A stretch of DNA of 64,000 bases from Bacteroidales bacterium (lineage in GTDB: Bacteria; Bacteroidota; Bacteroidia; Bacteroidales; P3): contig JAILAT010000001.1 of the NCBI GenBank assembly GCA_024681475.1, forward strand, positions 62,001 through 126,000, in the 5' to 3' direction. Each line of letters starts with the position of its first letter. Position 1 is the stretch's first letter. Below are positions 46,289 to 54,893 of the stretch, in pieces. The notes below the pieces were generated by a model, which saw nothing but the letters and a program-made list of their open reading frames with translations, did no database searches and was not told the origin of the DNA. The position numbers and the translations under genes are program-made.

Positions 46289-46381
46289 AACGGGAGGGGT
46301 TTAGGGGACGACAAGTGACTGACGGCCAGAAGAGAGACAGAAGGAATGTCCTCTGGTGCTTCACCCATTGCCGTTCCGCAA

Positions 46382-47089
46382 TTAAAGACTATCGGATGCC
46401 TTCTGGGTGAGTTTGAAACCCACGCCGTGGACGTTGACAATCTGCACCGTGGGGTCGGCGCGGAGATATTTGCGCAACTTGGTGATATAGACATCCATAC
46501 TGCGTGCGGCGAAGTAGGAGTCGTCTTTCCAGATTTTCTGCAAAGTCGAGGAGCGGTCGATGAGCTGGTTGAAGTTGATGCAGAAGAGGCGCAACAGCTC
46601 GCTTTCCTTGGAGGTGAGGCGCTGGGGCTCGCCGCCGTCGAGGGTGAGGGTCTGGTAGTTGTAGTCGAACTTGAAACGGCCAATGGTAAACTGGTTGTTT
46701 TCAGACTTATTGTCATCGAAAGAGCGACGGATGGTGGCGTTGATACGGGCCAAGAGTTCCTCCATGGAGAAGGGCTTGGTGATATAGTCGTCAGCGCCCA
46801 CCTCAAAGCCTTTCAACTTGTCAGCCTCGAGACTTTTGGCAGAGAGGAAAAGGATAGGTATATTCTTATCGACATGGCGTAGCTCTTTGGCGACGGTGAA
46901 ACCGTCTTTGACAGGCATCATGACATCGAGGATGCAAGCATCGATATGCTGGGACTGGTAAAGGTCGAGCGCTTGCTGTCCGTCGGGCGCGAGGAAGACG
47001 GTGTAGCCCTTCTGCGTGAGATAGGCTTTGAGGATTGTGGCCATATTGTTGTCGTCTTCGGCGACAAGAAGGTTGATTCCAAGATTCAT
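46382..47089 (-). CDS. OmpR-family response regulator (RprY-like)
   Basis: A 235-residue two-component regulator. The receiver domain (about 1-125) has the acidic pair AEDD, the phospho-acceptor Asp in ACILDVMMP, and the conserved Lys in YITKPFSMEEL. The C-terminal winged helix (about 135-230) has RLTSKESELLRLF and SMDVYITKLRKYL. It resembles Bacteroides RprY. No histidine kinase gene adjoins it, so its partner is elsewhere. It probably heads the transcript running through MBL, GT, YfcC and M28. Confidence 0.93.
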   Translation of the reverse strand: MNLGINLLVAEDDNNMATILKAYLTQKGYTVFLAPDGQQALDLYQSQHIDACILDVMMPVKDGFTVAKELRHVDKNIPILFLSAKSLEADKLKGFEVGADDYITKPFSMEELLARINATIRRSFDDNKSENNQFTIGRFKFDYNYQTLTLDGGEPQRLTSKESELLRLFCINFNQLIDRSSTLQKIWKDDSYFAARSMDVYITKLRKYLRADPTVQIVNVHGVGFKLTQKASDSL

Positions 47090-47170
47090 AACGTTTGTTT
47101 TTGAAGTCCCCGAAGGGAACTGGTTTGCCTATTTAACTTAAAAAATGTTATTTTATTGTGTGGAGGTAAT

Positions 47171-47204
47171 AAAAAAAAGTTCCACAGCGAGCTCGGAGTG
47201 GAAC
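47171..47204 (-). terminator. terminator downstream of the alpha-2-macroglobulin operon
   Basis: On the minus strand GTTCCAC...GTGGAAC form the stem, with an internal self-complementary CGAGCTCG, followed by eight T. It lies 168 bp after the A2M stop and 82 bp before the response regulator start, so it separates the two units (or could attenuate the regulator). Confidence 0.9.
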
Positions 47205-47254
47205 ATAATAGAGATTAATGATATGATTTTCAAAAATATAAAAAAAGTATTCTA

Positions 47255-47360
47255 CTAGAAAAACTAGTTATACCAGAAACACTAGTTCTACCAGAAACAC
47301 TAGTTCAACTAGAAGGGCTAGTTCAACTAGAAGAACTATACAACCAGAAATACCTGCTCC
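47255..47360. repeat. 18-bp tandem repeat, about six units
   Basis: Six head-to-tail units of 17-18 bp, consensus CYAGAAACACTAGTTCWA, starting at 47255, 47273, 47291, 47309, 47327 and 47344; the last two are degenerate. Units 1-3 contain the 6-bp palindrome ACTAGT. The array lies in the 3' untranslated region of the A2M gene, 12 bp after its stop and before the terminator. No start codon opens a frame across it. Confidence 0.9.
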
Positions 47361-47371
47361 ATAAAAAACCA

Positions 47372-50300
47372 TCATTCAAGGCTCCGCACCTTCAGCGCCG
47401 GCGAGGGGGTAACGGCGCGGAACTCAGGGGCGTAGAGACACTGCACCGTTGTCGGGGCGGCGGTATAGGTGCCGGCGCTGTTGACAAAATAGTCGAATTC
47501 AACGATATATGTACCTTTATTGAGGTAGTCGACATAGAGTTTCTGTGTGGTGTTGGTCACAGCGAGATAGTACGACAATCCTCTGCTCCACCGCCAACCG
47601 CTGGCGGTGGTGACGGGCTCCAGGGCGGCATGGCGAGGCACATTGATTTCGACATACTCGAGATTGCGGTCGACTGTGATCTGGAGGCGGAGACGGATAC
47701 GGTCGCCGACACTGATATCCCCCACCTTCGACAGCGGCGTGAGCTTGTCGCCAGAGGCAACGTGGTAGTAGTTTTTCTTGATGGTAATACCAGTCTCGCT
47801 GGCAGGTATTTTATCCTGATTCTCAAAATACTGCCAGAAGAAAGCTCCCCAGGCGATGCCGTCGTCATCCTTGCGCAACACGATGTTGCCGTCGTCGGGC
47901 AGGATTTCCGACGCTGCGATACGCCGGGCCACAGAGGGTTGGTGGCGCAATGTGTCGCTGTCGAGGCGATGGCTGCCAAAGGTGAGCGTGCTACGCGAGG
48001 GGGTGAAGAGCGGAGACTTGTCGTCGACAATGAGGAGCGCCTGGATGGCGTTGACTGTGGCGATGTCGGAATTCCAGCTGGTGGTCTGCTTCTGTTTGAG
48101 AAGCCACTGCTGCATGAGTGCGATGTCGTCGCCGCTACCGCCCGCTTCGGCAAAGGCACGAATGAGCAATGCCTGGGTCTCCACTGGACGCTGATACCAG
48201 AAATATCCGCTCACATTGTCGCGCCAGTACATGCCCATCTCGTCGCTGCGCAGCGCTTTCTGCCTGACACGCTTGAGCATGGTCTGCGCCAAAGCCTTGT
48301 CGCCACTACGCTGAAATACGAGCGCCAGCTGCGCCTGCGAGTAGAGTCCAGTATACTGCATGTTCTGCTGTTTGGCGTTGGTATAGAAGTAGTTGTAGGA
48401 TTCGGCGTATTTGCCGCCTAGCTTGCTGTCGGCATAGAAGCTGCGCATGTAGAGATAGTCGAGATTGATGCAGTCTACCTGCTTGTTTTTGAGATATTTG
48501 ACGTAATAACTATGGTTTTCTGCATCGACATAGTCGAGCGCCCGTTTGAGTGCTTTCTGCAGGCGGCGGTCGATGGGCACCCCTTGTTGCTGCAGTAGGC
48601 CGAAGGTGGAGAGTATGTATTGTGTGGTATAGAGGCTCGAATATCTGCCGCCGGCTATCCAGCTCCAACTGCCGTCGGAACGCTGTGCGTCGAGCAACTT
48701 GTCAATGTCGGTCTTCAGGCGGCTGTCTATCTTATTGTGGTCAAAGTAGTTGGCCATCTGTTTGCGCTGCTGCTGCTCGTTCTGCATCTGGCGGAGCCAG
48801 GGTGTGGTGGCAGCGACCTCGTCGTCAATGAGGCTGGGAAAGAGAGTGTCTGCCTCTTCCTGGCTCCAGGCTTCGAACAGCTCCTTCAGCTGGGGGTTGT
48901 CGTTCACCATCTTGTTGGCCAGACTATTGACATAGAGGCTGTTGGCGAGATAGATATTGGATGGGTTCTGATGTTCGTCGGCATAAGGCAGGCATTGCAG
49001 GGCGAGCCAGAAGGGATTGGGCGTAAGCTGTGCCGTGACGGCATGGTGGCGCAGCGTGAAATCCGTCGCGGCAGTGTCGAGCTGCGTGAGGTGCTTCAAC
49101 TCGTAGTGCTTCTCCCCTACTCCATTGATATAGAAAGACATCGACTCGGTGACCAGCTGTCGACGCGTGAGCAGCGGCACTGCGGCCGTCTCGCCGTCGC
49201 TGCAGTTCTGCCCACGGGCGACGACAGTGTAGTGCGCCATGTAGCAGTCGCCTTCGGGCACAGCAAGGATGAAGGTGGCCACAGCGCTGGTATGGGCTTT
49301 GAGCGTCAGCTTGCGCACTGTGCCGCCCATCACCATAGGCAAGGTTTTTCCGCTCAGGCCATCATGCATCTCCAGCGTAAGCTCAATGTTTTGGGTGCTG
49401 TCGCTCATGTTGCTGACTTTGACGGCAAAGCAGCAGGTGTCGCCCTGATAGAGATAGCGCGGCACGTTGGGCACCACCATCAGCGGCTTCTGCGTCACGG
49501 CGCTGGCTTCCAGCTGTCCCACCTGCCAGTTTTGGCTCCAGGCGAGGCCTTTGATGCTCCACTCTGTCAGAAGGTCGGGCACCGTGAAGGAGACCTCCAC
49601 GGCTCCCGTGCTGTCGCTGCGCAGCGTGGGGGCATAGAATGCCAGCGTGTTGAGGTTGCTGCGGACTGGTGGCTTCTGGCTGGCGGCTTCATCAAAGCCG
49701 ACGCCTGCCGTAGCAGCCACAATTTCCCCCTCCAATGTACCAGGCATGTGAGCGACCTCGTTGGCGCTAATGAGATCGGACGACTCCGCGTTGCCAACCT
49801 CCATAACGGAGTTCCGATTGGAGACCACTTGGGCTTTCGACATAGGAGCATCCTGGTCAACAATCGAGAACACCGCTTCATCCATCTCCACAAAGCCACT
49901 TTTGCTGCCAGTTCTTTTGCGGGTGTTGCCATAGAGGGTGACGTAACGGCTTCCGCCGAAGAAAGCTGTCAGCAGGTCACGCCAATGCAGATAGTCCTCG
50001 TCAATGGTATAATCGGATGGCAAATGTTTGAAGAAGCTGTCATTACTGTAGTTGCAACCGGTAGAGGCGGTCATCAGGCAAGGCCTGGTGTAGGAAAGAG
50101 GCCAGGGCGACAGCCTCCAATACAGAGAGGCGAAATTGTCGAGGGCATGGTCGTACATCGTCATGGCCAGGTTGGCAGCGACACCTTGACCAGTACTATT
50201 CGTAGCGATGCGCAGCGTCCAGCGCTCCTGACTGCCGGGCTGCAGTTTGTTGCGGAACGACTCGAAGGCAACAGTCAGCTTCGAATCGGGTTTTTCCACC

Positions 50301-53300
50301 CCGATAATAAAATTATTGTGAGAACGATGGTTGGCTTTTACAGCGCATAGCGACACCGACATCCGCCCCACCATGACGTCGGTGACAGGGATGTCGAGTG
50401 TACGAATCGAACGGCTCAGGTTGAAAACGTGTGTCTCGTGATAGTCATTTTCCTTGTTGACAACCACATAGACTGTCACATCGTCGAAGCGGCTGCCGAA
50501 ACGGAGATGCAGCGTGTCGCCCACATTCACATGTTCCTGGTCTATCTCCGACCAGAGGAGTTCGACGCTGGAGGGCTGGCGGGCATCGCGGCCCGTATGG
50601 CTCACATAACGCTCTTCGACGACCGTGTCGCCGTAGTCGTCCACTGCCATAGCCTTCACCTTGTAGACCCCTGACGGCAAATCGCTCATGTCCAGCGTTC
50701 CAGGTCCCGACTCGCTGCAATCGACGGTACGGTCGGCATAGCGCTTCTGCACAGTCCATTTTTTGAAGTCCATCTGTGTGCCGGTATAATCGTAGAGCGG
50801 AAAGGCATCGCGATAAGCCTCGCGACCCAGCGGCAGCACGGGAGTGCTGTCGAACGAGAGATTCAAAGGCAACAACGGCCACTCCGGCATCTGCAACTGC
50901 TCCAGCTGCACCTTGACGGGTCGCGACATATTGGTGCCCGACGCAAGGTTTTGGCATCCAATCTGCAGCTGTGTGCCCTGCGGTGTCTTCTTTTCGACGA
51001 TGTTTATCCTGCAGCTTTTCTTGCCCAGGTTGATGTGCAGCGATTCCTCATGGGTCTCGCCGTTCAGGTCGGTGACTGTGGCGGTGAAGGTGTAGGAACA
51101 ATAACCTCCTTCGGGAACCCACGAGGCCATGGTGTCGACTATCACGATGCGGAATGCACCCAGCTCATCGGTGGTCAGGGTGCCGACATAGGGCAGCATA
51201 GACATAGACATCTGCGGCCAGGGTCTCAAATAGTCCTTGCGAGTTTGATATATGTCGCACCTCACCGAGTATTCCACATGGGCATTGGCCACAGGCACAG
51301 CAGTGTACGAGGCTGCCAAGCCTTCCACAATGATGGTGTCGCCCAGACGGACTGCCCGCGTCGGCTTGTGCAGGTCGATGCGGAATTTGGGCTGCTTGTA
51401 GGCTTCGACTTGAAACGAAGAATAATTATAGATGGCGGAACTCTTCGTTTGCTGTTTCAACTCTGTGGCGTTCAAGGAATAACGGCCGGGCATGGCATCT
51501 TCGTCGAGGACATAAGCGACCATGGCAGCACCATAGGCATCGGTAACGACGGTGTCTGCCAGCAGGTTAGTGCCGTTGGGACTGTTGATTACCACACGGA
51601 ACTCTATGCCCTCCGACGAGAGGACGGCGCCGCCCCGTGTGGTAATCGAGACAACCAGGGTCGTGCGCACCGTGTCGCCAGGTTTGTAGATGGGCTGGTC
51701 GTTAAGAAATTTCACACATGCATATTCCTCATCGTCACCACTATTTACATTGATGGAAAGGCCGTCTCTAAGCACCAGTTTCTTCCCTTTGTATTCCGTC
51801 TCAATCCTTCTTTGCCAGTAATTGGAATTGTTGTCCGAATCCTTTGATTTCAAGGCGGGGACGAAATCGTAGTAGCCATGCTCGTCGGTCTTGGTAGTGC
51901 AGTAGAGCTTGTACTGCTCATTGTTATACGAACGAACCTTCAGGTTGAGTGTCAAGTCCTTGACAGGTTTTCCTGTCACTCGGTCGACCACATATCCCTG
52001 CTGTGGTTTGTTGTCACTTTGGGCAGGCAGAAGGTCCAGGTCCGAGACCTCGAAATAGGTGTATACAAAACCATATTGCTTGAAGTCCGCCGTCGGCGAA
52101 GCCATCAGGTAATATTCACCCTGTTCCACCGGCGGAACGATGGCCAGCAGCTGCTGGCCACGATAGTCGTCACGCGAGGGCACAGCCATCGACCAGCTCG
52201 CGACGGGCCTGCTGTTGCGCATCTTCTGCTCGCGATTATTGTAATCTGTTGTTCCTTCGACTATCCTGAAATAGAGGCTGTCCACATTACGCACCCTGAG
52301 ATGCAGCGGCGCAGGTTGCCCCGACGGCAAGTGTTGTTGCATTTCGCTATACACTACGGGGTATTTGATGCTGGAACGCATATTGTCGCACATCTTGGCA
52401 AAGGGCGATTGAGGAAACTGCGCCACCACGGTGTCGCACTGACCCAGTGCGGCAATATAGTTCTCCTCACCCAGGTAGCCCTCGGCGAGCTTGGCACGAA
52501 GGCGCGCCATGGCGGGCGACGCGCTGTTCCGATAACGGTCAAGCAGCGGAAGCAGGTTTTTCTGCCAGTAGCCTATTTCGGGGTATTCGATGCGTTCAAT
52601 GGCAAGATTGATAAGCAGTTCGGTGTCGGCATCGGCCAGATGGTAGCGTTCAACCTGCTGCAAGAGTTTGATAGACAACCAAATCAGGGGGTCGACATCA
52701 TGCTCGGCAGGCAAAGGCTTGGCGACGAACTCCTCCGACGTGCCGCTCTTGAAAGCGAAGTAGTCGAATGCTATTTGGCCGTGCACTTCGGCGCGGGAGC
52801 GCATATCGTGAAGATACTGCTGCGCCATGACATCGAAGAGTGTGGGCGTGATGTCGAGGCGGTCCTTCCCGGAGGACAGTTCGACAATGTAGAGGAACTG
52901 CTCCGAGGGCTGGCTGTGCAGCAGGTCGGCATCCGCGAAGGCGGCCTTGTAGTGCATCAGCACGGTATCCATGATGCGCTGGCTGCTCCACAGCGATGGG
53001 TGCTCCTCATTGCCCCCAGCGTCCGATGCCTCATCCGCAACGCCTCCTGTATACTGATTCTTAACATAATAGGACGACAGGCCGTTGGTCAGATAGGTGG
53101 CATAATAGGTGGCGATGTAAAAGTGGCATACGGCCTGGTCGACCTTGTCGAGCGTGGGCAGCAACTGCCTGTAGCGCAGCAGGGCGCTGTCGGCTGCATT
53201 CTCGCGGTAGCTGCTGGCACTGAGCGACATATAGCGTGCCGCAATGAGGCTTTCGCGCGATAGACCTTGCTTTTGCGCTCGCTCAAACAGGCTGCCGGCC

Positions 53301-53446
53301 ATGCGGTAGGCGTCGTCGTAGTACATCTGTTCAACGAGGCCGTCGAGCTTTTTCCAGTTGTATGTTGTGTCGGGCACCGCAGCGTGCAGGCTGCCGGCCA
53401 CTAGTATGGTAAGGAAGGTTATGATTATCAGTCGATTGAATTTCAT
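47372..53446 (-). CDS. alpha-2-macroglobulin family protein, thioester-less
   Basis: A 2024-residue exported protein with a signal peptide (to about residue 22). After an N-terminal helical region it has macroglobulin-type domains, including the MG2-like VYKPGDT-type segment (PIYKPGDTVRTTL, about residue 575), a bait-like region, the A2M domain (LTEWSIKGLAWSQNWQVG, about 1295), and a complement-like helical domain (about 1470-1780). Where relatives have a CxEQ thioester there is LPYADEHQNPSNIYLA (about residues 1480-1495), so it cannot form the covalent trap. Bacterial A2Ms protect the envelope from proteases. Last gene of the ECF/M48 operon. Confidence 0.88.
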   Translation of the reverse strand: MKFNRLIIITFLTILVAGSLHAAVPDTTYNWKKLDGLVEQMYYDDAYRMAGSLFERAQKQGLSRESLIAARYMSLSASSYRENAADSALLRYRQLLPTLDKVDQAVCHFYIATYYATYLTNGLSSYYVKNQYTGGVADEASDAGGNEEHPSLWSSQRIMDTVLMHYKAAFADADLLHSQPSEQFLYIVELSSGKDRLDITPTLFDVMAQQYLHDMRSRAEVHGQIAFDYFAFKSGTSEEFVAKPLPAEHDVDPLIWLSIKLLQQVERYHLADADTELLINLAIERIEYPEIGYWQKNLLPLLDRYRNSASPAMARLRAKLAEGYLGEENYIAALGQCDTVVAQFPQSPFAKMCDNMRSSIKYPVVYSEMQQHLPSGQPAPLHLRVRNVDSLYFRIVEGTTDYNNREQKMRNSRPVASWSMAVPSRDDYRGQQLLAIVPPVEQGEYYLMASPTADFKQYGFVYTYFEVSDLDLLPAQSDNKPQQGYVVDRVTGKPVKDLTLNLKVRSYNNEQYKLYCTTKTDEHGYYDFVPALKSKDSDNNSNYWQRRIETEYKGKKLVLRDGLSINVNSGDDEEYACVKFLNDQPIYKPGDTVRTTLVVSITTRGGAVLSSEGIEFRVVINSPNGTNLLADTVVTDAYGAAMVAYVLDEDAMPGRYSLNATELKQQTKSSAIYNYSSFQVEAYKQPKFRIDLHKPTRAVRLGDTIIVEGLAASYTAVPVANAHVEYSVRCDIYQTRKDYLRPWPQMSMSMLPYVGTLTTDELGAFRIVIVDTMASWVPEGGYCSYTFTATVTDLNGETHEESLHINLGKKSCRINIVEKKTPQGTQLQIGCQNLASGTNMSRPVKVQLEQLQMPEWPLLPLNLSFDSTPVLPLGREAYRDAFPLYDYTGTQMDFKKWTVQKRYADRTVDCSESGPGTLDMSDLPSGVYKVKAMAVDDYGDTVVEERYVSHTGRDARQPSSVELLWSEIDQEHVNVGDTLHLRFGSRFDDVTVYVVVNKENDYHETHVFNLSRSIRTLDIPVTDVMVGRMSVSLCAVKANHRSHNNFIIGVEKPDSKLTVAFESFRNKLQPGSQERWTLRIATNSTGQGVAANLAMTMYDHALDNFASLYWRLSPWPLSYTRPCLMTASTGCNYSNDSFFKHLPSDYTIDEDYLHWRDLLTAFFGGSRYVTLYGNTRKRTGSKSGFVEMDEAVFSIVDQDAPMSKAQVVSNRNSVMEVGNAESSDLISANEVAHMPGTLEGEIVAATAGVGFDEAASQKPPVRSNLNTLAFYAPTLRSDSTGAVEVSFTVPDLLTEWSIKGLAWSQNWQVGQLEASAVTQKPLMVVPNVPRYLYQGDTCCFAVKVSNMSDSTQNIELTLEMHDGLSGKTLPMVMGGTVRKLTLKAHTSAVATFILAVPEGDCYMAHYTVVARGQNCSDGETAAVPLLTRRQLVTESMSFYINGVGEKHYELKHLTQLDTAATDFTLRHHAVTAQLTPNPFWLALQCLPYADEHQNPSNIYLANSLYVNSLANKMVNDNPQLKELFEAWSQEEADTLFPSLIDDEVAATTPWLRQMQNEQQQRKQMANYFDHNKIDSRLKTDIDKLLDAQRSDGSWSWIAGGRYSSLYTTQYILSTFGLLQQQGVPIDRRLQKALKRALDYVDAENHSYYVKYLKNKQVDCINLDYLYMRSFYADSKLGGKYAESYNYFYTNAKQQNMQYTGLYSQAQLALVFQRSGDKALAQTMLKRVRQKALRSDEMGMYWRDNVSGYFWYQRPVETQALLIRAFAEAGGSGDDIALMQQWLLKQKQTTSWNSDIATVNAIQALLIVDDKSPLFTPSRSTLTFGSHRLDSDTLRHQPSVARRIAASEILPDDGNIVLRKDDDGIAWGAFFWQYFENQDKIPASETGITIKKNYYHVASGDKLTPLSKVGDISVGDRIRLRLQITVDRNLEYVEINVPRHAALEPVTTASGWRWSRGLSYYLAVTNTTQKLYVDYLNKGTYIVEFDYFVNSAGTYTAAPTTVQCLYAPEFRAVTPSPALKVRSLE

Positions 53447-53473
53447 GGCTTTTGCTTTTTGGTTAAGACTTGT

Positions 53474-53911
53474 CTATTGCTTGCTGTCGATGTAGTTGTA
53501 CACGGCATCCAGCCGCGCCTGAGTGCCGATGTTGTGGAATATATATATGGTGCGCTGGTCGAGCGAGGCGCCGACAAGGCAGCTTTTCTTCAATATGGGT
53601 TGCCCGTTTTTGGTGGGTGCAGGCTTGTGGGGGTCGGAGTTGCTGTGAAGACGGGCGTAGATGACGCCGTTCTGCGAGGTGGCACGGGAATCGACGGTGA
53701 TGCCGAACTCGCGGCACACCTTGACAAAGGCACGGTCGTCGACCATCTGGATGAGGGTGACATCAATCTTTATGCCCCCTACCGCGTAATTCATGCGACA
53801 CAGCACCTGTTTCACTTCGCGGCGGTTCTCGTACTGCCTGTACAGCTTGGTCTGGCCTATCGCCAGCTGCGTTGCCAGCAGCAAGAGAAATATGGCGTAT
53901 ATTCGTTTCAT
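53474..53911 (-). CDS. small exported protein, unknown function
   Basis: A 145-residue protein with a clear signal peptide (MKRIYAIFLLLLATQLAIGQ). The mature part is mixed alpha/beta with two Cys and segments such as GGIKIDVTLIQMVDD and RTIYIFHNIG. No family is recognised. It is 27 bp upstream of the A2M gene and 81 bp downstream of the anti-sigma gene, so it is probably part of the same operon. Confidence 0.75.
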   Translation of the reverse strand: MKRIYAIFLLLLATQLAIGQTKLYRQYENRREVKQVLCRMNYAVGGIKIDVTLIQMVDDRAFVKVCREFGITVDSRATSQNGVIYARLHSNSDPHKPAPTKNGQPILKKSCLVGASLDQRTIYIFHNIGTQARLDAVYNYIDSKQ

Positions 53912-53992
53912 GATGAGTCGGTTTTTTGTGTTTATTCGGTATGGTTTCTTATGGCTGTCGTTATCAGGCTTTCATTTCGGTAATCGTTCTTT

Positions 53993-54376
53993 TCACAATG
54001 CTGTGGCCATGGTTTGGTCGAACCACTGGTCGATGTCGCTCTCCGACAGGCTGCTGTTGGAGCAGTACTGACGAGGCTGCCGGTTGGCGGCGGCGTAGAC
54101 GGTCATGCCGGTGCCCAGGGCCAGCAACAACGCAATGCTTGCGGCCACACGCAGCGGCAGCAGCGTCCGACGACGGCGTCTGAGGTTTTTGCGCAATTCG
54201 CTGCGACCCTGATTGGCGGTGGCGGCGAGAGCCAGGGGCACAATGACGCGTGCCGCCTCGGGATAGCGGCGACGCAGCTCTTCGTCATTCAGCATACGGC
54301 GATAGAGCACCTGGCGCTGCAGTTTGGTGATGGTGCCGTCGTTGAATTTTTCTATCAGTCTTTCAATGTCTTCCAT
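53993..54376 (-). CDS. single-pass anti-sigma factor
   Basis: A 127-residue membrane protein: a charged cytoplasmic part (1-70, rich in Arg/Glu, with MEDIERLIEKFNDGTIT resembling the FecR/anti-sigma N-terminus), one membrane segment (about 73-96), and a short periplasmic tail. Its start overlaps the ECF sigma gene by 14 bp, which is the typical sign of a cognate anti-sigma factor. There is no FecR periplasmic domain, so it is not a standard TonB-coupled regulator. Confidence 0.78.
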   Translation of the reverse strand: MEDIERLIEKFNDGTITKLQRQVLYRRMLNDEELRRRYPEAARVIVPLALAATANQGRSELRKNLRRRRRTLLPLRVAASIALLLALGTGMTVYAAANRQPRQYCSNSSLSESDIDQWFDQTMATAL

Positions 54377-54839
54377 GGTTCATCAGTATTTGGTGTGATT
54401 TGGCTAGGTGTTTTTTGACGGTGTCGAGGCTTTTGCCTATGCGGGTGGCTATCTCCTGGCAGTTGTAGCCTTCGATGTCGTGGAGGGTAACCACCTGGCG
54501 CTGACGCTCGTCGAGGGGTTCGAGCAGGGCGTCGACGCCATAGGGGTCGGTGGAGGGTGCTGCGCCGCAGTAGTCCTCGTCGAGGGGGCGTATAAGCTGC
54601 TGGCTACGGGAGCGGTTGCGTATTTGATTGCGGCAGTGGTTGCATAGCGAGGTGTAGATATAGCCAGCTTTGTTGTCGATAGTGTCGAGTGTTTCGCGTC
54701 GTTCCCAGATGGCCAACGAGACATCCTGCACGGCATCGCGTGCCTGGTCAATGTCGCCAAGCATACTCCAGGCTTGTGCCAGGAGGCTGTCGTAGAGCGA
54801 CAGGAGGAGGTCTTCTATTTGGCGGTCGCGGTTTTTCAA
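54363..54839 (-). CDS. ECF-type RNA polymerase sigma factor
   Basis: A 158-residue ECF sigma factor. Region 2 (about residues 8-75) has AWSMLGDIDQARDAVQDVSLAIW and the -10-binding NKAGYIYTSLCNHCRN segment. Region 4 (about 108-152) has LDERQRQVVTLHDIEGYNCQEIATRIG and the recognition helix DTVKKHLAKS. It overlaps the anti-sigma gene and lies downstream of the M48 protease gene. It probably controls this operon or an envelope stress regulon, which is inference. Confidence 0.92.
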   Translation of the reverse strand: MKNRDRQIEDLLLSLYDSLLAQAWSMLGDIDQARDAVQDVSLAIWERRETLDTIDNKAGYIYTSLCNHCRNQIRNRSRSQQLIRPLDEDYCGAAPSTDPYGVDALLEPLDERQRQVVTLHDIEGYNCQEIATRIGKSLDTVKKHLAKSHQILMNHGRH

Positions 54840-54893
54840 AGGTGTGTAAAGGTATAAGGGTGTCTCTTTTCTCGTTTTGGGATATCGGCAGGG

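Noticed and set aside
47255-47360. Possible CRISPR array
   Set aside because: The units are contiguous 18-bp tandem repeats with no spacers, and there are no cas genes.
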